From Xanthobacteraceae bacterium (GTDB lineage Bacteria; Pseudomonadota; Alphaproteobacteria; Rhizobiales; Xanthobacteraceae): a stretch of 64,000 bases of DNA. The stretch lies in contig JAMLIK010000003.1 of the NCBI GenBank assembly GCA_023954195.1, forward strand, positions 62,001 through 126,000. Reading direction: 5' to 3'. Below are positions 18,895 through 27,941 of this stretch, in pieces (positions within the stretch are counted from its first letter, which is position 1; each line of letters begins with the position of its first letter). The position numbers and the translations under genes are program-made. The notes under the pieces are model-generated. The model had not been told where the DNA came from, did not search any database, and saw nothing but the letters and a program-made list of their open reading frames with translations.

Positions 18895-19707
18895 ATGACC
18901 CACAGTTCGGATGTGCGGATGCGGACGTTGCTGAACAAGGTGCCGGAAGTCACCGTCTACTTCTGGATCATCAAAATCCTTGCGACGACCGTCGGCGAAA
19001 CCGCCGCCGATTTGCTCTCCACCCGCCTCGGATTGGGGCTCACGGTTACGTCGTGGATCATGACCGGCGCCTTCGTCGCCGCCCTCGTGGTGCAGCTGCG
19101 CGCCAGTCGCTACATTCCCACGCCCTACTGGCTCACTGTCGTCCTGATCAGCGTCGTGGGAACGCTGATCTCCGACAATCTCGTCGACGGCATGGGGATT
19201 AGCCTCGTCACCACGTCGACCGCGTTCGCGATCATTCTGGCTGCGGTCTTCACGCTCTGGTATCTGAGCGAACGGACGCTCTCCATCCACACGATTGTCA
19301 CGCGACGGCGCGAATATTTTTACTGGGCCGCGATCCTGTTTACTTTCGCGCTCGGCACCTCGGCCGGCGATCTCATGGCCGAGCGGTTCAACCTCGGATA
19401 CGGTCCGGCGGCGGTCGTGTTCGCCGCGATGATTGCGGCGACCTTTGGCCTCTATCGCTTTGCCCGGATGAACGCGGTGCTCGCCTTCTGGATCGCCTAC
19501 ATCCTGACCCGCCCGCTCGGCGCATCGGTCGGCGACTTCCTCGCCAAGCCGGTCATTGCCGACGGCCTGGGATGGGGCACGGTCAACACCAGCCTGCTGT
19601 TCCTCAGCGCCATCCTTGCGTTGGTCGTCTTCCTGACCGTCACCAAGGCCGATCGCATCGAGAGTGCCCCTGCGAACGTCGGCGCGAAACGCTCCGCTGA
19701 AGCCTGA
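18895..19707 (+). CDS. COG4705-type integral membrane protein (second copy)
   Basis: 270 residues. Strong ribosome site GGAGGA five bases before the ATG. It has the same fold pattern as 14889-15671: LLNKVPEVTVYFWIIKILAT near the start, GETAADLL, GTSAGDLMAE and LGASVGDFLAKP. The two copies are recognisably homologous but diverged. The C-terminal 20 residues are polar. It is followed by a small exported protein and a PAP2 phosphatase in the same direction. Confidence 0.8.
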   Translation: MTHSSDVRMRTLLNKVPEVTVYFWIIKILATTVGETAADLLSTRLGLGLTVTSWIMTGAFVAALVVQLRASRYIPTPYWLTVVLISVVGTLISDNLVDGMGISLVTTSTAFAIILAAVFTLWYLSERTLSIHTIVTRRREYFYWAAILFTFALGTSAGDLMAERFNLGYGPAAVVFAAMIAATFGLYRFARMNAVLAFWIAYILTRPLGASVGDFLAKPVIADGLGWGTVNTSLLFLSAILALVVFLTVTKADRIESAPANVGAKRSAEA

Positions 19708-19800
19708 TCACCAGATCGAGGCTGGTGACCGGCGCCGCTCCAGCCCTGGCGCTCATGCGAGCGAAACAATCGACGGCCCATCAACAAACAGGAGACTTCA

Positions 19801-20061
19801 ATGACACAATCGCTGATCAAGACCGCCATCCTCGCCGCCGCAATCGGGATTGCCGCCACGTCGGCCGCGCGGGCCGATTGCGAAAGCGATCTCAAGCAAC
19901 TCGAGCACGCGTTCACGACGCCGAATCTCGCCGCGCCCGCCAAGGCGGCTCTCGACGCGGCGAAGACCAAGGCGGTGGCCGCGCTGAAGAAAGACGACGA
20001 CAAAACATGTCATGCGGCGGTCGCCGAAGGGCTGAGCAAGGCGGGCCTCAAGATGAAATAG
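19801..20061 (+). CDS. small exported protein
   Basis: 86 residues, with AGGAG six bases before the ATG. A signal peptide ends near ARA. The mature part is helical, rich in Ala and Lys, with two cysteines (DCESD and KTCHAAV) that could form a disulphide in the periplasm. No family recognised. Confidence 0.75.
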   Translation: MTQSLIKTAILAAAIGIAATSAARADCESDLKQLEHAFTTPNLAAPAKAALDAAKTKAVAALKKDDDKTCHAAVAEGLSKAGLKMK

Positions 20062-20106
20062 CGCCTGGGCGTTTCGCTGGTTGCACTCTTTCCAAGGTCT
20101 CGTTCC

Positions 20107-20706
20107 ATGCTCGACACTCTCAATCGGTCTTGGCTGGAATGGATGGTCGCGTCGCCGGATCTTTCCGGCGGCGCGTTTCTGCTTCCGCTCGTGCTCGCCG
20201 AGTGGGCGATTTTCACCGGCCCAGCGGCGCTAATTCTGCTTTGGGTGCTGGGCGACAGGCAGGATCGGCGTGCTGCCGTGGGAGCCTGTCTTAGTGCGCT
20301 TCTGGCGCTGGCTTTGGCCGCCGGGATTTCATCCGTCTATTTTCATCCGCGTCCTTTCATGGACGGCCTGGCGCGCAACTATTTGCATCACGCGGCGGAC
20401 AGCTCGTTTCCGAGCGACCACGCGATCGTTCTCTTTACGCTCGCCTGGTCGCTGCTCCTGACGCCACCGGGTTGGCTGAAGCGCGTTTGGCTGGCGTTGC
20501 TGCTGGTTGCCTGCGCCGTTGGCTGGTCGCGCATATATCTAGGTGCGCATTATCCGCTCGACATCGTCGGCGCTGCAGTGCTCGGCCTTGTGACCGCCTA
20601 CGGCGTCAACCGGTCCTCGTTGAATCGTTGGCGCGACCTCGGTACGGACCTGGCCGAGAAGCTCTACAGCCTTCCCCTCGACCTCCTAAGCAAACGCAAA
20701 AACTGA
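20107..20706 (+). CDS. PAP2-family membrane phosphatase (undecaprenyl-diphosphatase-like)
   Basis: 199 residues with about six membrane helices. The three PAP2 active-site motifs are present in order: HPRP near residue 77, PSDH near 100 (His is the catalytic base), and SRIYLGAHYPLD near 138-150 (Arg and His of the third motif). PSDH rather than PSGH is usual for BcrC-like undecaprenyl-pyrophosphatases. It would remove a phosphate from a lipid carrier or lipid A on the periplasmic side. It lies 45 bases after the small exported gene and may share its transcript. Confidence 0.88.
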   Translation: MLDTLNRSWLEWMVASPDLSGGAFLLPLVLAEWAIFTGPAALILLWVLGDRQDRRAAVGACLSALLALALAAGISSVYFHPRPFMDGLARNYLHHAADSSFPSDHAIVLFTLAWSLLLTPPGWLKRVWLALLLVACAVGWSRIYLGAHYPLDIVGAAVLGLVTAYGVNRSSLNRWRDLGTDLAEKLYSLPLDLLSKRKN

Positions 20707-20789
20707 GCTGCGCGCTCATTTCGTGCTCATTCTTCGTTGTTAGAGCTTCTGCATCGGCTTGTTGCGTTACGACAAAACAGGAGCTTTCC

Positions 20790-21377
20790 ATGACATCTTC
20801 GCCTCTAACCAGACGGCGCTTGCACGCGATCGGACTGGTGCTCATCCTCGCACCGGCGATTGGGATCGTCGTTCCGGCCGCAGCGCAGGAAAGAGCCATC
20901 GCGCCGGAAATCAATCCGCCAGGGGACATTCCTGACAATCAGCAGTTCGTTACTTTCGAGGCGACGCAGGGTGCGGCTTTGAAGGTTCCGGAAGGGTGGG
21001 CTCGGACGGATACGAAGGAAGGTGCGATCTTTGCGGACAAATATGGCCGCATCGAACTCACCATCCGACCATCGACATCGCCGCTTACGATCGACATTCT
21101 GCGCGCACAGCAGATTGCAGATCTCGAAAGAAGCGGGCGCGCGGTCAAGGTCCTGAGGACCGAGCAAGTGAAGCTGCCCGCAGGGTCGGCGATCAAGGTC
21201 GTCTATACGTCGAATTCGGACCCGAACCCGGTCACGAACAAGCAGATCCGGCTCGAAAACGAACGTTTTTATCTGTCGCGCAACGGGAAGCTCGCTGAAC
21301 TCACATTCTCGGCGCCGGCCGGCGCGGACAATGTCGATCAATGGACATTGATGAGTAAATCGTTTCGGTGGAAGTGA
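20790..21377 (+). CDS. periplasmic protein of the ABC operon
   Basis: About 195 residues with a twin-arginine-like start (TRRRLHAIGLVLILAPAIG) and a signal peptide ending near AAA. The mature protein starts about QERAIAPEINPPG and has a mixed alpha/beta composition; it ends just one base before the ABC ATPase gene. It resembles PsbP/DUF-type small periplasmic proteins only loosely. An accessory or substrate-handling role for the transporter is inferred from the operon. Confidence 0.75.
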   Translation: MTSSPLTRRRLHAIGLVLILAPAIGIVVPAAAQERAIAPEINPPGDIPDNQQFVTFEATQGAALKVPEGWARTDTKEGAIFADKYGRIELTIRPSTSPLTIDILRAQQIADLERSGRAVKVLRTEQVKLPAGSAIKVVYTSNSDPNPVTNKQIRLENERFYLSRNGKLAELTFSAPAGADNVDQWTLMSKSFRWK

Positions 21378-21378
21378 C

Positions 21379-22782
21379 ATGACCCTGCTGGTGGCTGACG
21401 ACCTGTATCGTTTCTTTCATGTCGGCGAAACCGAAGTGCGGGCTTTGCGCGGCGCCAGTCTCCGCGTCGATCGCGGCGAAACAGTCGCTCTCGTCGGAGC
21501 ATCTGGAAGCGGCAAATCGACTCTCATGGCGTGTATCGCAGGACTCGACGATCCAGACGGCGGACTGGTTACCATCGATGGCGAGTGCATGACACGGCAC
21601 GCCGAGGACGAGCGCGCGGCGCTGCGAGGGCGCTGTATCGGGTTTCTTGCGCAGTCGCGCAACCTGTTTGGCCACTTGAGTGTATCCGAAAACATTCGCC
21701 TGCAATTGGAACTCGGAGGCGCAAAGGATAGCGAAAAGCGGATCGGCGAGCTTTTGAGTCTTGTCGGACTGTCGGAGCGTCGCCATGCACGGCCGCAGAC
21801 CCTGTCGGGTGGTGAGGCGGCACGAGCCGGGCTTGCCGTCGCCCTCGCCAACGACCCGCCTCTGTTGATGGCAGATGAGCCAACGGCGGAGGTCGATTCG
21901 GAAACCGAACGCATGATTCTCGATGTGCTCGAAATGCGGCGACGCGACGGGGCCGCAGCCTTGATCGCCACTCACAGTCAAGCGATAGCAGCTCAAGCCA
22001 CCCGCATCGTTAGGATCGTGGACGGCCGAATCATCGCGGCGGATGTGCTCGCCGCAACAGACGGCGTTCCCAAAGTCAACCGATCGATTCGAGAGCAGCG
22101 TGACGGCGCTATCCTGGTCGCAGCGCACGACCTTTCTCGCAGTTTTGCGTCTGGCGACCGGAGTTTCAGGGCGATCTCGTCGGTCGATTTCAGTATTCGC
22201 GCAGGCCAAAGCATAGCATTGGTGGGCCGCTCTGGCAGCGGCAAATCAACTTTGTTGAATCTGATGGCGGGGCTGGTCGATGCGGACCAGCCCGGGTCGA
22301 TGAGTTGGCCGGGATTTGACGAATCACGGCCATTGCGGCCGCAACAGATCGCCATGGTCTTCCAAGCGCCTTCGCTCATTCCTGCTTTGAGCGTTATCGA
22401 GAATGTTCGTCTACCGCTCGAACTCGCCGGCAGCAACTCAGTCGATTTTCTCGATCCGATGCAAGTCTTGCATAGCTTGTCGATTTCCGATCTCGCCGAA
22501 AAGCTCCCCGATCAGTTGTCTGGCGGGCAGATGCAGCGTGTTGCGATTGCCCGCGCGCTCGTTACACGTCCCAAATTATTGCTGGCCGACGAGCCGACGG
22601 GGCAACTCGATCGCGCGACCGCACATGAGGTCGTTGGCGCTCTCTTGAAGGCGGTCGCCGCCATCGGGGCCACGCTTGTTGTGGCCACGCATGATCAGGC
22701 TGTCGCTGTCGAGATGGAGGAACAATGGACCATCGAGCGCGGCCGCGTGGCCGTCAGTCCAAATGAAAGAGATGCGGCATGA
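21379..22782 (+). CDS. ABC transporter ATP-binding protein with two fused ATPase domains
   Basis: 467 residues: two LolD/MacB-type nucleotide-binding domains in one chain. Domain 1 (about 5-215): Walker A GASGSGKST, Q-loop LAQSRNLF, Walker B LLMADEPT, but a signature reading LSGGEAARA instead of LSGGQ. Domain 2 (about 235-455): Walker A GRSGSGKST, Q-loop FQAPSLIP, standard LSGGQMQR and LLLADEPTGQLD. In this class single-domain ATPases usually dimerise; here both are supplied by one polypeptide. The stop overlaps the permease start (ATGA). Confidence 0.9.
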   Translation: MTLLVADDLYRFFHVGETEVRALRGASLRVDRGETVALVGASGSGKSTLMACIAGLDDPDGGLVTIDGECMTRHAEDERAALRGRCIGFLAQSRNLFGHLSVSENIRLQLELGGAKDSEKRIGELLSLVGLSERRHARPQTLSGGEAARAGLAVALANDPPLLMADEPTAEVDSETERMILDVLEMRRRDGAAALIATHSQAIAAQATRIVRIVDGRIIAADVLAATDGVPKVNRSIREQRDGAILVAAHDLSRSFASGDRSFRAISSVDFSIRAGQSIALVGRSGSGKSTLLNLMAGLVDADQPGSMSWPGFDESRPLRPQQIAMVFQAPSLIPALSVIENVRLPLELAGSNSVDFLDPMQVLHSLSISDLAEKLPDQLSGGQMQRVAIARALVTRPKLLLADEPTGQLDRATAHEVVGALLKAVAAIGATLVVATHDQAVAVEMEEQWTIERGRVAVSPNERDAA

Positions 22783-25427
22783 TTAGGCTCTGGTTGAAGG
22801 GCACCGTCACCGCGCGCTGGCGTCATTTATTGGCCGCCGGAGCCGGGATTGCCTGCGCCACGGCACTCATTGGTCTAATCGGCGTGTTTGGCATTTCGAG
22901 CGCGAGAACAATGACGTCCCGCGCGCTCTCCGCCGTACCCGTCGACTGGCAGGTCGCGCTTGTTCCGGGCGCAAACCCGGGGGAACTGACGAAGAAGCTG
23001 CGCGATGCCGCGCCGGTCCGCGCGGTCGCGACGATCGGCTATGCCGACACCGTCGCACTGAGTTCCAAGACCAGAGAATCAACCCAAACCACAGGATCGG
23101 GCCAGGTTCTCGGTTTGCCGCCAGATTATCAGTTGCTCTTCCCCGGCCAGATTCGACCTCTACTGGGCGCATCCAGCGGTGTGCTGCTCGCTCAGCAGAC
23201 GGCGGCCAACCTGCACGCGACGGTGGGCAGCATCGTCACTGTGGCATCGGTTGGCGCGGCGCCATTCGACGTTACTGTCGCCGGCATCATCGATCTTCCC
23301 AATGCAGATGCGTTGTTTCAGGTCATCGGCCCGCAACGCGGGGCGTCACCGACCGCTCCGCCTGATAACGTCATTATGCTTCCCGATCCAATCTGGCGGA
23401 CGCATTTTGGAGAGGCGGCCCGCCTGGCTGGCGGCGGCGCCCGGCTTCAACTTCACGTCGGTCTCGATCACGCTCGTCTGCCTGCCGCGCCGGATGTCGC
23501 ATTCGCGACGACGACCGGTATGGCGAAGAATTTTGAAGTGCGCGCGGCCGGCGAGGCCGTGGTTGGCGACAACATTTCGGCACGTCTGGACGCGGTGCGG
23601 CAAGATGCGCTGCTGGCGCGCATTCTGCTCCTGTTTCTCGGATTGCCGGGTGCGGTTCTGGCGCTCTTGCTGACGATCTCGGTCGTGCGCGCTGACAGCG
23701 TCCGTCGCCGGCACGACTTTGCGCTGCTGTCATTGCGTGGCGCGGGAGCGGCGCAGGTGGTGTCGCTGGTTGCGGTCGAAACAATGGTCGTGTCGCTCCT
23801 CGCGGTGTCTTTCGGTGTCGCGGCGTCGATAGCCTTGTCGCGACTCGCTTTGCATGTCGACGTCGGTATCTATGGAACGGCGGCTTGGCTGAGCGTGACT
23901 GCGTTTGCGGCCATTGCCGTATCCAGTCTTGCCGTGATCGGCCCCGTAGTGGCTGACTTACGCCAGTCGAGCGTTTCGGGCCGGCGGATGTGGCTTCCAA
24001 TCGAACATGCGGCCTCATGGGAGCGCGGCAAACTTGACATTGTGCTGTTGTTGCTCGCGGCGCTTATCTATTGGCGCTCGGCCTCTACTGGGTATCAACT
24101 CGTGTTGGCGCCGGAGGGCGTTGCTTCGACGGCAGTTGACTATACCGCGTTTCTTGCGCCGCTTCTGTTTTGGCTCGGCGCCGGCCTCGTGACGATACGG
24201 CTCGGCCGCGCGCTGTTGCGGCGGGCCGGCTCCTGGCTGCCAAAGATGCTATCACCGCTGTCCGGTCGTCTGTCGACGTTGACCAGTTCCTCTCTGATCA
24301 GGCAGCGGAGCAGGCTTGCCTCCGGCATGGCGCTCATCGCGATTGCGGCTTCATTTGCGGTGGCGACGACAGTGTTCAATTCGACCTATCGCAGCCAGCA
24401 GCTTGTCGACGCCCGGTTGACGACAGGCGCCGACGTGGCGGTGACCGGGACTACGGCGATCCCCGCCGGAGCGGCGTTGAGCCGCATATCGACCATTACC
24501 GGTGTTCTCGCGGCGGAGCCGATGCAGCATCGCTTCGCGTATGTCGGCAAGGATCTTCAGGATCTGTTCGGTATCGACCCTGTCAGGATTACGAACGCAA
24601 CCGATATCGTCGATGGATACTTCTCGAATATTGGCGCTCGCGAGGCGTTGGCGCGGCTTTCGCGACAACGCGATGGTATCCTCGTATCGCAAGAAACGGT
24701 GAACGACTTTCAACTCGCGATTGGCGATCTGCTCAATCTGCGCATGCGTGCCGCGGACGGTTCGGAAAAAACTGTCGCATTCCATCTCGTAGGTGTCGTG
24801 AAGGAATTTCCAACCGCGCCACGCGATAGTTTTCTGGTCGCCAACGCTCGCTACGTCGCGGACCAAACCGGTGCAAACCAGGAGGAAACAGTTCTGATTA
24901 GAGCCGACGGTTCTACAGCCGTGTTGGCTCAACGTATCCGGGAATCGCTGGGGACGTCTCCACCACTGAAAGTCACAGACATCTCTCAAGCCGCACATCT
25001 CATCGGCTCAAGTCTGACGGCTGTCGACTTGGCCACGCTCGGTGCAGTGGAACTCGGATTCGCCGCGCTATTCGTAGCAATGGCTACCGGGCTGATTCTC
25101 TGGCTTGGTCAATCAGAACGAACGAAATCGAACGCAATTCTGCTCTCGCTCGGTGCCTCACGCCGCGAGGTTCGCTCCTTCATCTGGAGCGAAACGCTGA
25201 TTGTCGCCGGCATCGGCCTTCCGGCTGGCGCGCTCATCGGTGTGATCGATGCCTGGATGCTCGTGCGGTTGCTGAGCGGGGTATTCGACCCTCCGCCAGA
25301 TTATCTGAATTTCCCATTGGGTTCCTTGAGCTTCATGTTTGTTGGCGCGATTGCTGCGGTCGCACTGTCCGTCCTCGCGCAAAGTGCCTGGACAAAGGAT
25401 GGGATAGCTCGGGAGTTGCGGAGCTGA
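22779..25427 (+). CDS. FtsX/MacB-type ABC permease
   Basis: 882 residues. An N-terminal helix (about 15-40) is followed by a large periplasmic domain. A first FtsX core of membrane helices starts near 285 (LLLFLGLPGAVLALLLTISVV), more helices lie near 425-475, a second periplasmic domain follows, and a last FtsX core lies at about 750-870. The permease is thus a fusion of two half-permeases, matching the double ATPase. Such systems act as mechanotransmission machines moving lipoproteins, lipids or peptides rather than simple transporters. Substrate unknown. Confidence 0.88.
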   Translation: MIRLWLKGTVTARWRHLLAAGAGIACATALIGLIGVFGISSARTMTSRALSAVPVDWQVALVPGANPGELTKKLRDAAPVRAVATIGYADTVALSSKTRESTQTTGSGQVLGLPPDYQLLFPGQIRPLLGASSGVLLAQQTAANLHATVGSIVTVASVGAAPFDVTVAGIIDLPNADALFQVIGPQRGASPTAPPDNVIMLPDPIWRTHFGEAARLAGGGARLQLHVGLDHARLPAAPDVAFATTTGMAKNFEVRAAGEAVVGDNISARLDAVRQDALLARILLLFLGLPGAVLALLLTISVVRADSVRRRHDFALLSLRGAGAAQVVSLVAVETMVVSLLAVSFGVAASIALSRLALHVDVGIYGTAAWLSVTAFAAIAVSSLAVIGPVVADLRQSSVSGRRMWLPIEHAASWERGKLDIVLLLLAALIYWRSASTGYQLVLAPEGVASTAVDYTAFLAPLLFWLGAGLVTIRLGRALLRRAGSWLPKMLSPLSGRLSTLTSSSLIRQRSRLASGMALIAIAASFAVATTVFNSTYRSQQLVDARLTTGADVAVTGTTAIPAGAALSRISTITGVLAAEPMQHRFAYVGKDLQDLFGIDPVRITNATDIVDGYFSNIGAREALARLSRQRDGILVSQETVNDFQLAIGDLLNLRMRAADGSEKTVAFHLVGVVKEFPTAPRDSFLVANARYVADQTGANQEETVLIRADGSTAVLAQRIRESLGTSPPLKVTDISQAAHLIGSSLTAVDLATLGAVELGFAALFVAMATGLILWLGQSERTKSNAILLSLGASRREVRSFIWSETLIVAGIGLPAGALIGVIDAWMLVRLLSGVFDPPPDYLNFPLGSLSFMFVGAIAAVALSVLAQSAWTKDGIARELRS

Positions 25428-25479
25428 ACAAAGATCGGAAACCGCAATTGCAAGGAACGAAGCGTGGGTAGGCAGCGCA

Positions 25480-26376
25480 ATGAATTCTGCTCGTAAAATC
25501 GAAATTCGTCATTTGCGCTATTTCGTAGCGGCGACAGAGCATGGCAGTTTTCGTAAAGCGGCCGACACGCTTTCGATTCAAGAATCCGCGATTAGCCGGC
25601 GTATCCGCGACATGGAAGATCTACTTGGCGCATCGTTGTTCCAGCGATATAGCGGCGGTGTATTCCTGACGCTTGCCGGCCAGCGATTTTTACGCCGAGC
25701 ACGCACGGCACTCCAGCAGATCGACGATGGCTCCAAAGAGGTTGGCGCAATTGGCCGCTCCGACGAAGGACGAATCCGGATCGGTATTTTCTCCTCGCTC
25801 GCTTCCGGCTTCTTGGCTGACCTGCTGCGCGCATATGACAGAGATCACGCAGGCGTTCTGATCGATTTGATCGACGGCAACCCGCCTGAACATGTAGCTG
25901 CCATCCGACAGCTTCGGCTCGACGTCGCGTTTATCACTGGGACATCTGAGTGGTCGGGGTGTGAGACGGAAAATCTTTGGTTTGAGCGCGTTTTTGTAGT
26001 GTTACCAGTCGACCATCCGCTAACTGCCAAAAGCAGGCTCGATTGGCCCGATCTCGCCCACGAATCCTTTATCGTCAGTGACGGTGCACCTGGGCAGGAG
26101 ATCCGCGACTATCTGGTGCAACGGCTGGCCGGTCTCGGCCATCATCCCGATATCCATCTGCAATATGTTGGACGTGACAACATGCTGGCGCTCGTAGCGA
26201 TTGGACGCGGATTGACACTGACCAGCGAAGCCACCACGGTCGTACGATTTCCCGGCATCGTCTATCGACCGGTTGCAAACGAAATCCTTCCATTTTCTGC
26301 TGTGCGGTCGCCGGGAAATGACAATCCTGCCTGCCGGCGATTGTTAAGCCTTGCACGGTCGATGGCCAATCGATGA
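25480..26376 (+). CDS. LysR-family transcriptional regulator
   Basis: 298 residues. N-terminal winged HTH (about 5-65) with LRYFVAATEHGSFRKAAD and QESAISRRIRDMEDLLGASLFQR split around the recognition helix. A periplasmic-binding-like effector domain covers 95-290. Preceded by a GGTAGG ribosome site. It lies 52 bases after the ABC permease gene on the same strand and may be in the same transcript or independently expressed. Its downstream end abuts a remnant of a DUF2274 gene. Confidence 0.9.
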   Translation: MNSARKIEIRHLRYFVAATEHGSFRKAADTLSIQESAISRRIRDMEDLLGASLFQRYSGGVFLTLAGQRFLRRARTALQQIDDGSKEVGAIGRSDEGRIRIGIFSSLASGFLADLLRAYDRDHAGVLIDLIDGNPPEHVAAIRQLRLDVAFITGTSEWSGCETENLWFERVFVVLPVDHPLTAKSRLDWPDLAHESFIVSDGAPGQEIRDYLVQRLAGLGHHPDIHLQYVGRDNMLALVAIGRGLTLTSEATTVVRFPGIVYRPVANEILPFSAVRSPGNDNPACRRLLSLARSMANR

Positions 26377-26404
26377 ATCAGGTTGAAATCAGGCGTCCTG
26401 CTTT

Positions 26405-26513
26405 GGAACCGGCGCAGCGCGCTTCGCCTTCGCAAAGCCCGATCTGTCGCAATGAACCTCTCCAGCATCGGCCCGATCAGGCGAACGGGTTCTGCGGGTG
26501 ACGAAATCAGCAA
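26405..26513 (-). pseudogene. remnant of a second DUF2274 gene
   Basis: A minus-strand frame here reads PVRLIGPMLERFIATDRA (26489 downward). The intact DUF2274 protein next to it has PIKLIGPMLERFMVTDRE in its C-terminal half, so the match is close and in register. The N-terminal half is missing. It lies directly upstream of the intact copy's 3' end and beside the LysR 3' end. Confidence 0.65.
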
Positions 26514-26541
26514 CGTGAACGCTCAACCGAGGGCTAGAAAT

Positions 26542-26781
26542 CTAGGTGGATGCCTTTGGAGACCGAGAGGAGCGTCGCGCTTTTATGAACTCCCGATCCG
26601 TAACCATAAATCGCTCGAGCATGGGCCCAATGAGCTTGATGGGGTCGGCGACAGGCTGGCTCGTGTCGCGAGCCAGGATTTCGGCATAGAGCTTCAAGTC
26701 CCGAAAGACCGTTGCAGGCAATTCGTGCGTCACTTTCACGGGTTTGTCGTCGGCGATGTGACCGAGTTTCAACTTGGCCAT
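26542..26781 (-). CDS. DUF2274 family protein of the conjugation cluster
   Basis: 79 residues. Members are found next to trbI in alphaproteobacterial conjugative elements. It begins MAKLKLGHIADDKPVKVTHE and has a helical C-terminal part, including LIGPMLERFM. The ATG at 26781 lies three bases from the trbI stop. Role unknown; possibly a small helical regulator or accessory protein of the transfer apparatus. Confidence 0.85.
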   Translation of the reverse strand: MAKLKLGHIADDKPVKVTHELPATVFRDLKLYAEILARDTSQPVADPIKLIGPMLERFMVTDREFIKARRSSRSPKAST

Positions 26782-26783
26782 GG

Positions 26784-27941
26784 TCAACTCCTGTAGGGTT
26801 CGAGGACGAGATCGCGGGTGACGACAATCCTGACCGGGAAGCCCGGCCGGATGGTGAGTGTCGGCGCGACCTGTAGCTGGCGGCGGATGATTTGCTGACC
26901 CGCATCGTTGATGGTGTCCTGACCGCCATTACGGATGGCGCGGAGCAGCCGGTTCTCGTCACTGACGGCAAGCTCGGCTCCGACCGACAACAGCGTCGAC
27001 AGGCCGGCGGCCTTGGCGAGATCCCACCAGTGATAATCGACGCCGTCCTCGAGACCGGCGTAGCCTTGGCCGTCTGCGCCCGGTTGGCGTTCCAGAACGA
27101 TGGAGCGGCCATTCGGCAGGATGAGCCTGTTCCAGACAAGCAGGACGCGGCGCTGGCCGAACTGCACGTTGTTGTCGTACTGGCCGATGACTCGCGTGCC
27201 TTGCGGCACAAGGAGGATGCGACCGGTCGGACTGTCGTAGATATTTTCCGTCACTTGCGCCGTGATCTGGCCAGGCAAGTCGGAGCGGATGCCGGTGATC
27301 AGGGCGGCGGAGATGACGGCGCCGGCCTGAAGAACATAGGGCGATGCCGGAGCCATGACGCGATCCGACGACGTCGTGCGCCGATCGACGGCGGCGTTGA
27401 GGAAAGCGAGTTGCTTATCCTGCGCGGTCTGCTGAGCCGGCTGGCCGGTCAGACCGAGTCCCGTGAGAGCCGGCATGGTCATATCTGGCTGTGTCCCGAC
27501 CGTCACCGTATGGCCCGGCGCGGTCTGGAAGAAGACGCGCGACGTCCGGGCAGCCTCTTCCTCGGCTCGTCGGCGCTGTTCGGCTTCATCGACCGCCGGC
27601 GTCGTGATGGACGGCGGCACGACAGGCTGTCCCTTGTTCTGTGCGTCGACGATCGGACGGCCGAGATCGCCGGGCAGCGGCGGGCCGAGCACCGGGCCGG
27701 TATAGTCGCGCGGCAGGCCAGCGAGACCGTCGGCGGGTTGCCGATTGGCGGTGGAATAGAGTTCCTGGCCGCTATTGCCTGCATCGCGCGTGTGAAGGGC
27801 GTAGATCAGCGCGCCGCCGATACCGAGGGACGCGACGACGCCGATGCTCCCGAGCATCTTGCGCGACAGGCGGGTGACGCGCGGCGGCTCCGCGCGAAGC
27901 CGCATCGAGGCGGCAGCGGTCGGTTCATTATTTTCGCTCAT
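26784..27941 (-). CDS. trbI: conjugal transfer protein TrbI (VirB10-like)
   Basis: 385 residues. A short cytoplasmic N-terminus and one membrane helix (about 28-47) are followed by a proline-rich linker and the VirB10 C-terminal domain. That domain has the family segments SDLPGQITAQVTENIYDS, VPQGTRVIGQYDN and RLILPNGRSIVL. It links the inner- and outer-membrane parts of the type IV secretion channel. It overlaps trbG upstream by four bases. Confidence 0.95.
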   Translation of the reverse strand: MSENNEPTAAASMRLRAEPPRVTRLSRKMLGSIGVVASLGIGGALIYALHTRDAGNSGQELYSTANRQPADGLAGLPRDYTGPVLGPPLPGDLGRPIVDAQNKGQPVVPPSITTPAVDEAEQRRRAEEEAARTSRVFFQTAPGHTVTVGTQPDMTMPALTGLGLTGQPAQQTAQDKQLAFLNAAVDRRTTSSDRVMAPASPYVLQAGAVISAALITGIRSDLPGQITAQVTENIYDSPTGRILLVPQGTRVIGQYDNNVQFGQRRVLLVWNRLILPNGRSIVLERQPGADGQGYAGLEDGVDYHWWDLAKAAGLSTLLSVGAELAVSDENRLLRAIRNGGQDTINDAGQQIIRRQLQVAPTLTIRPGFPVRIVVTRDLVLEPYRS

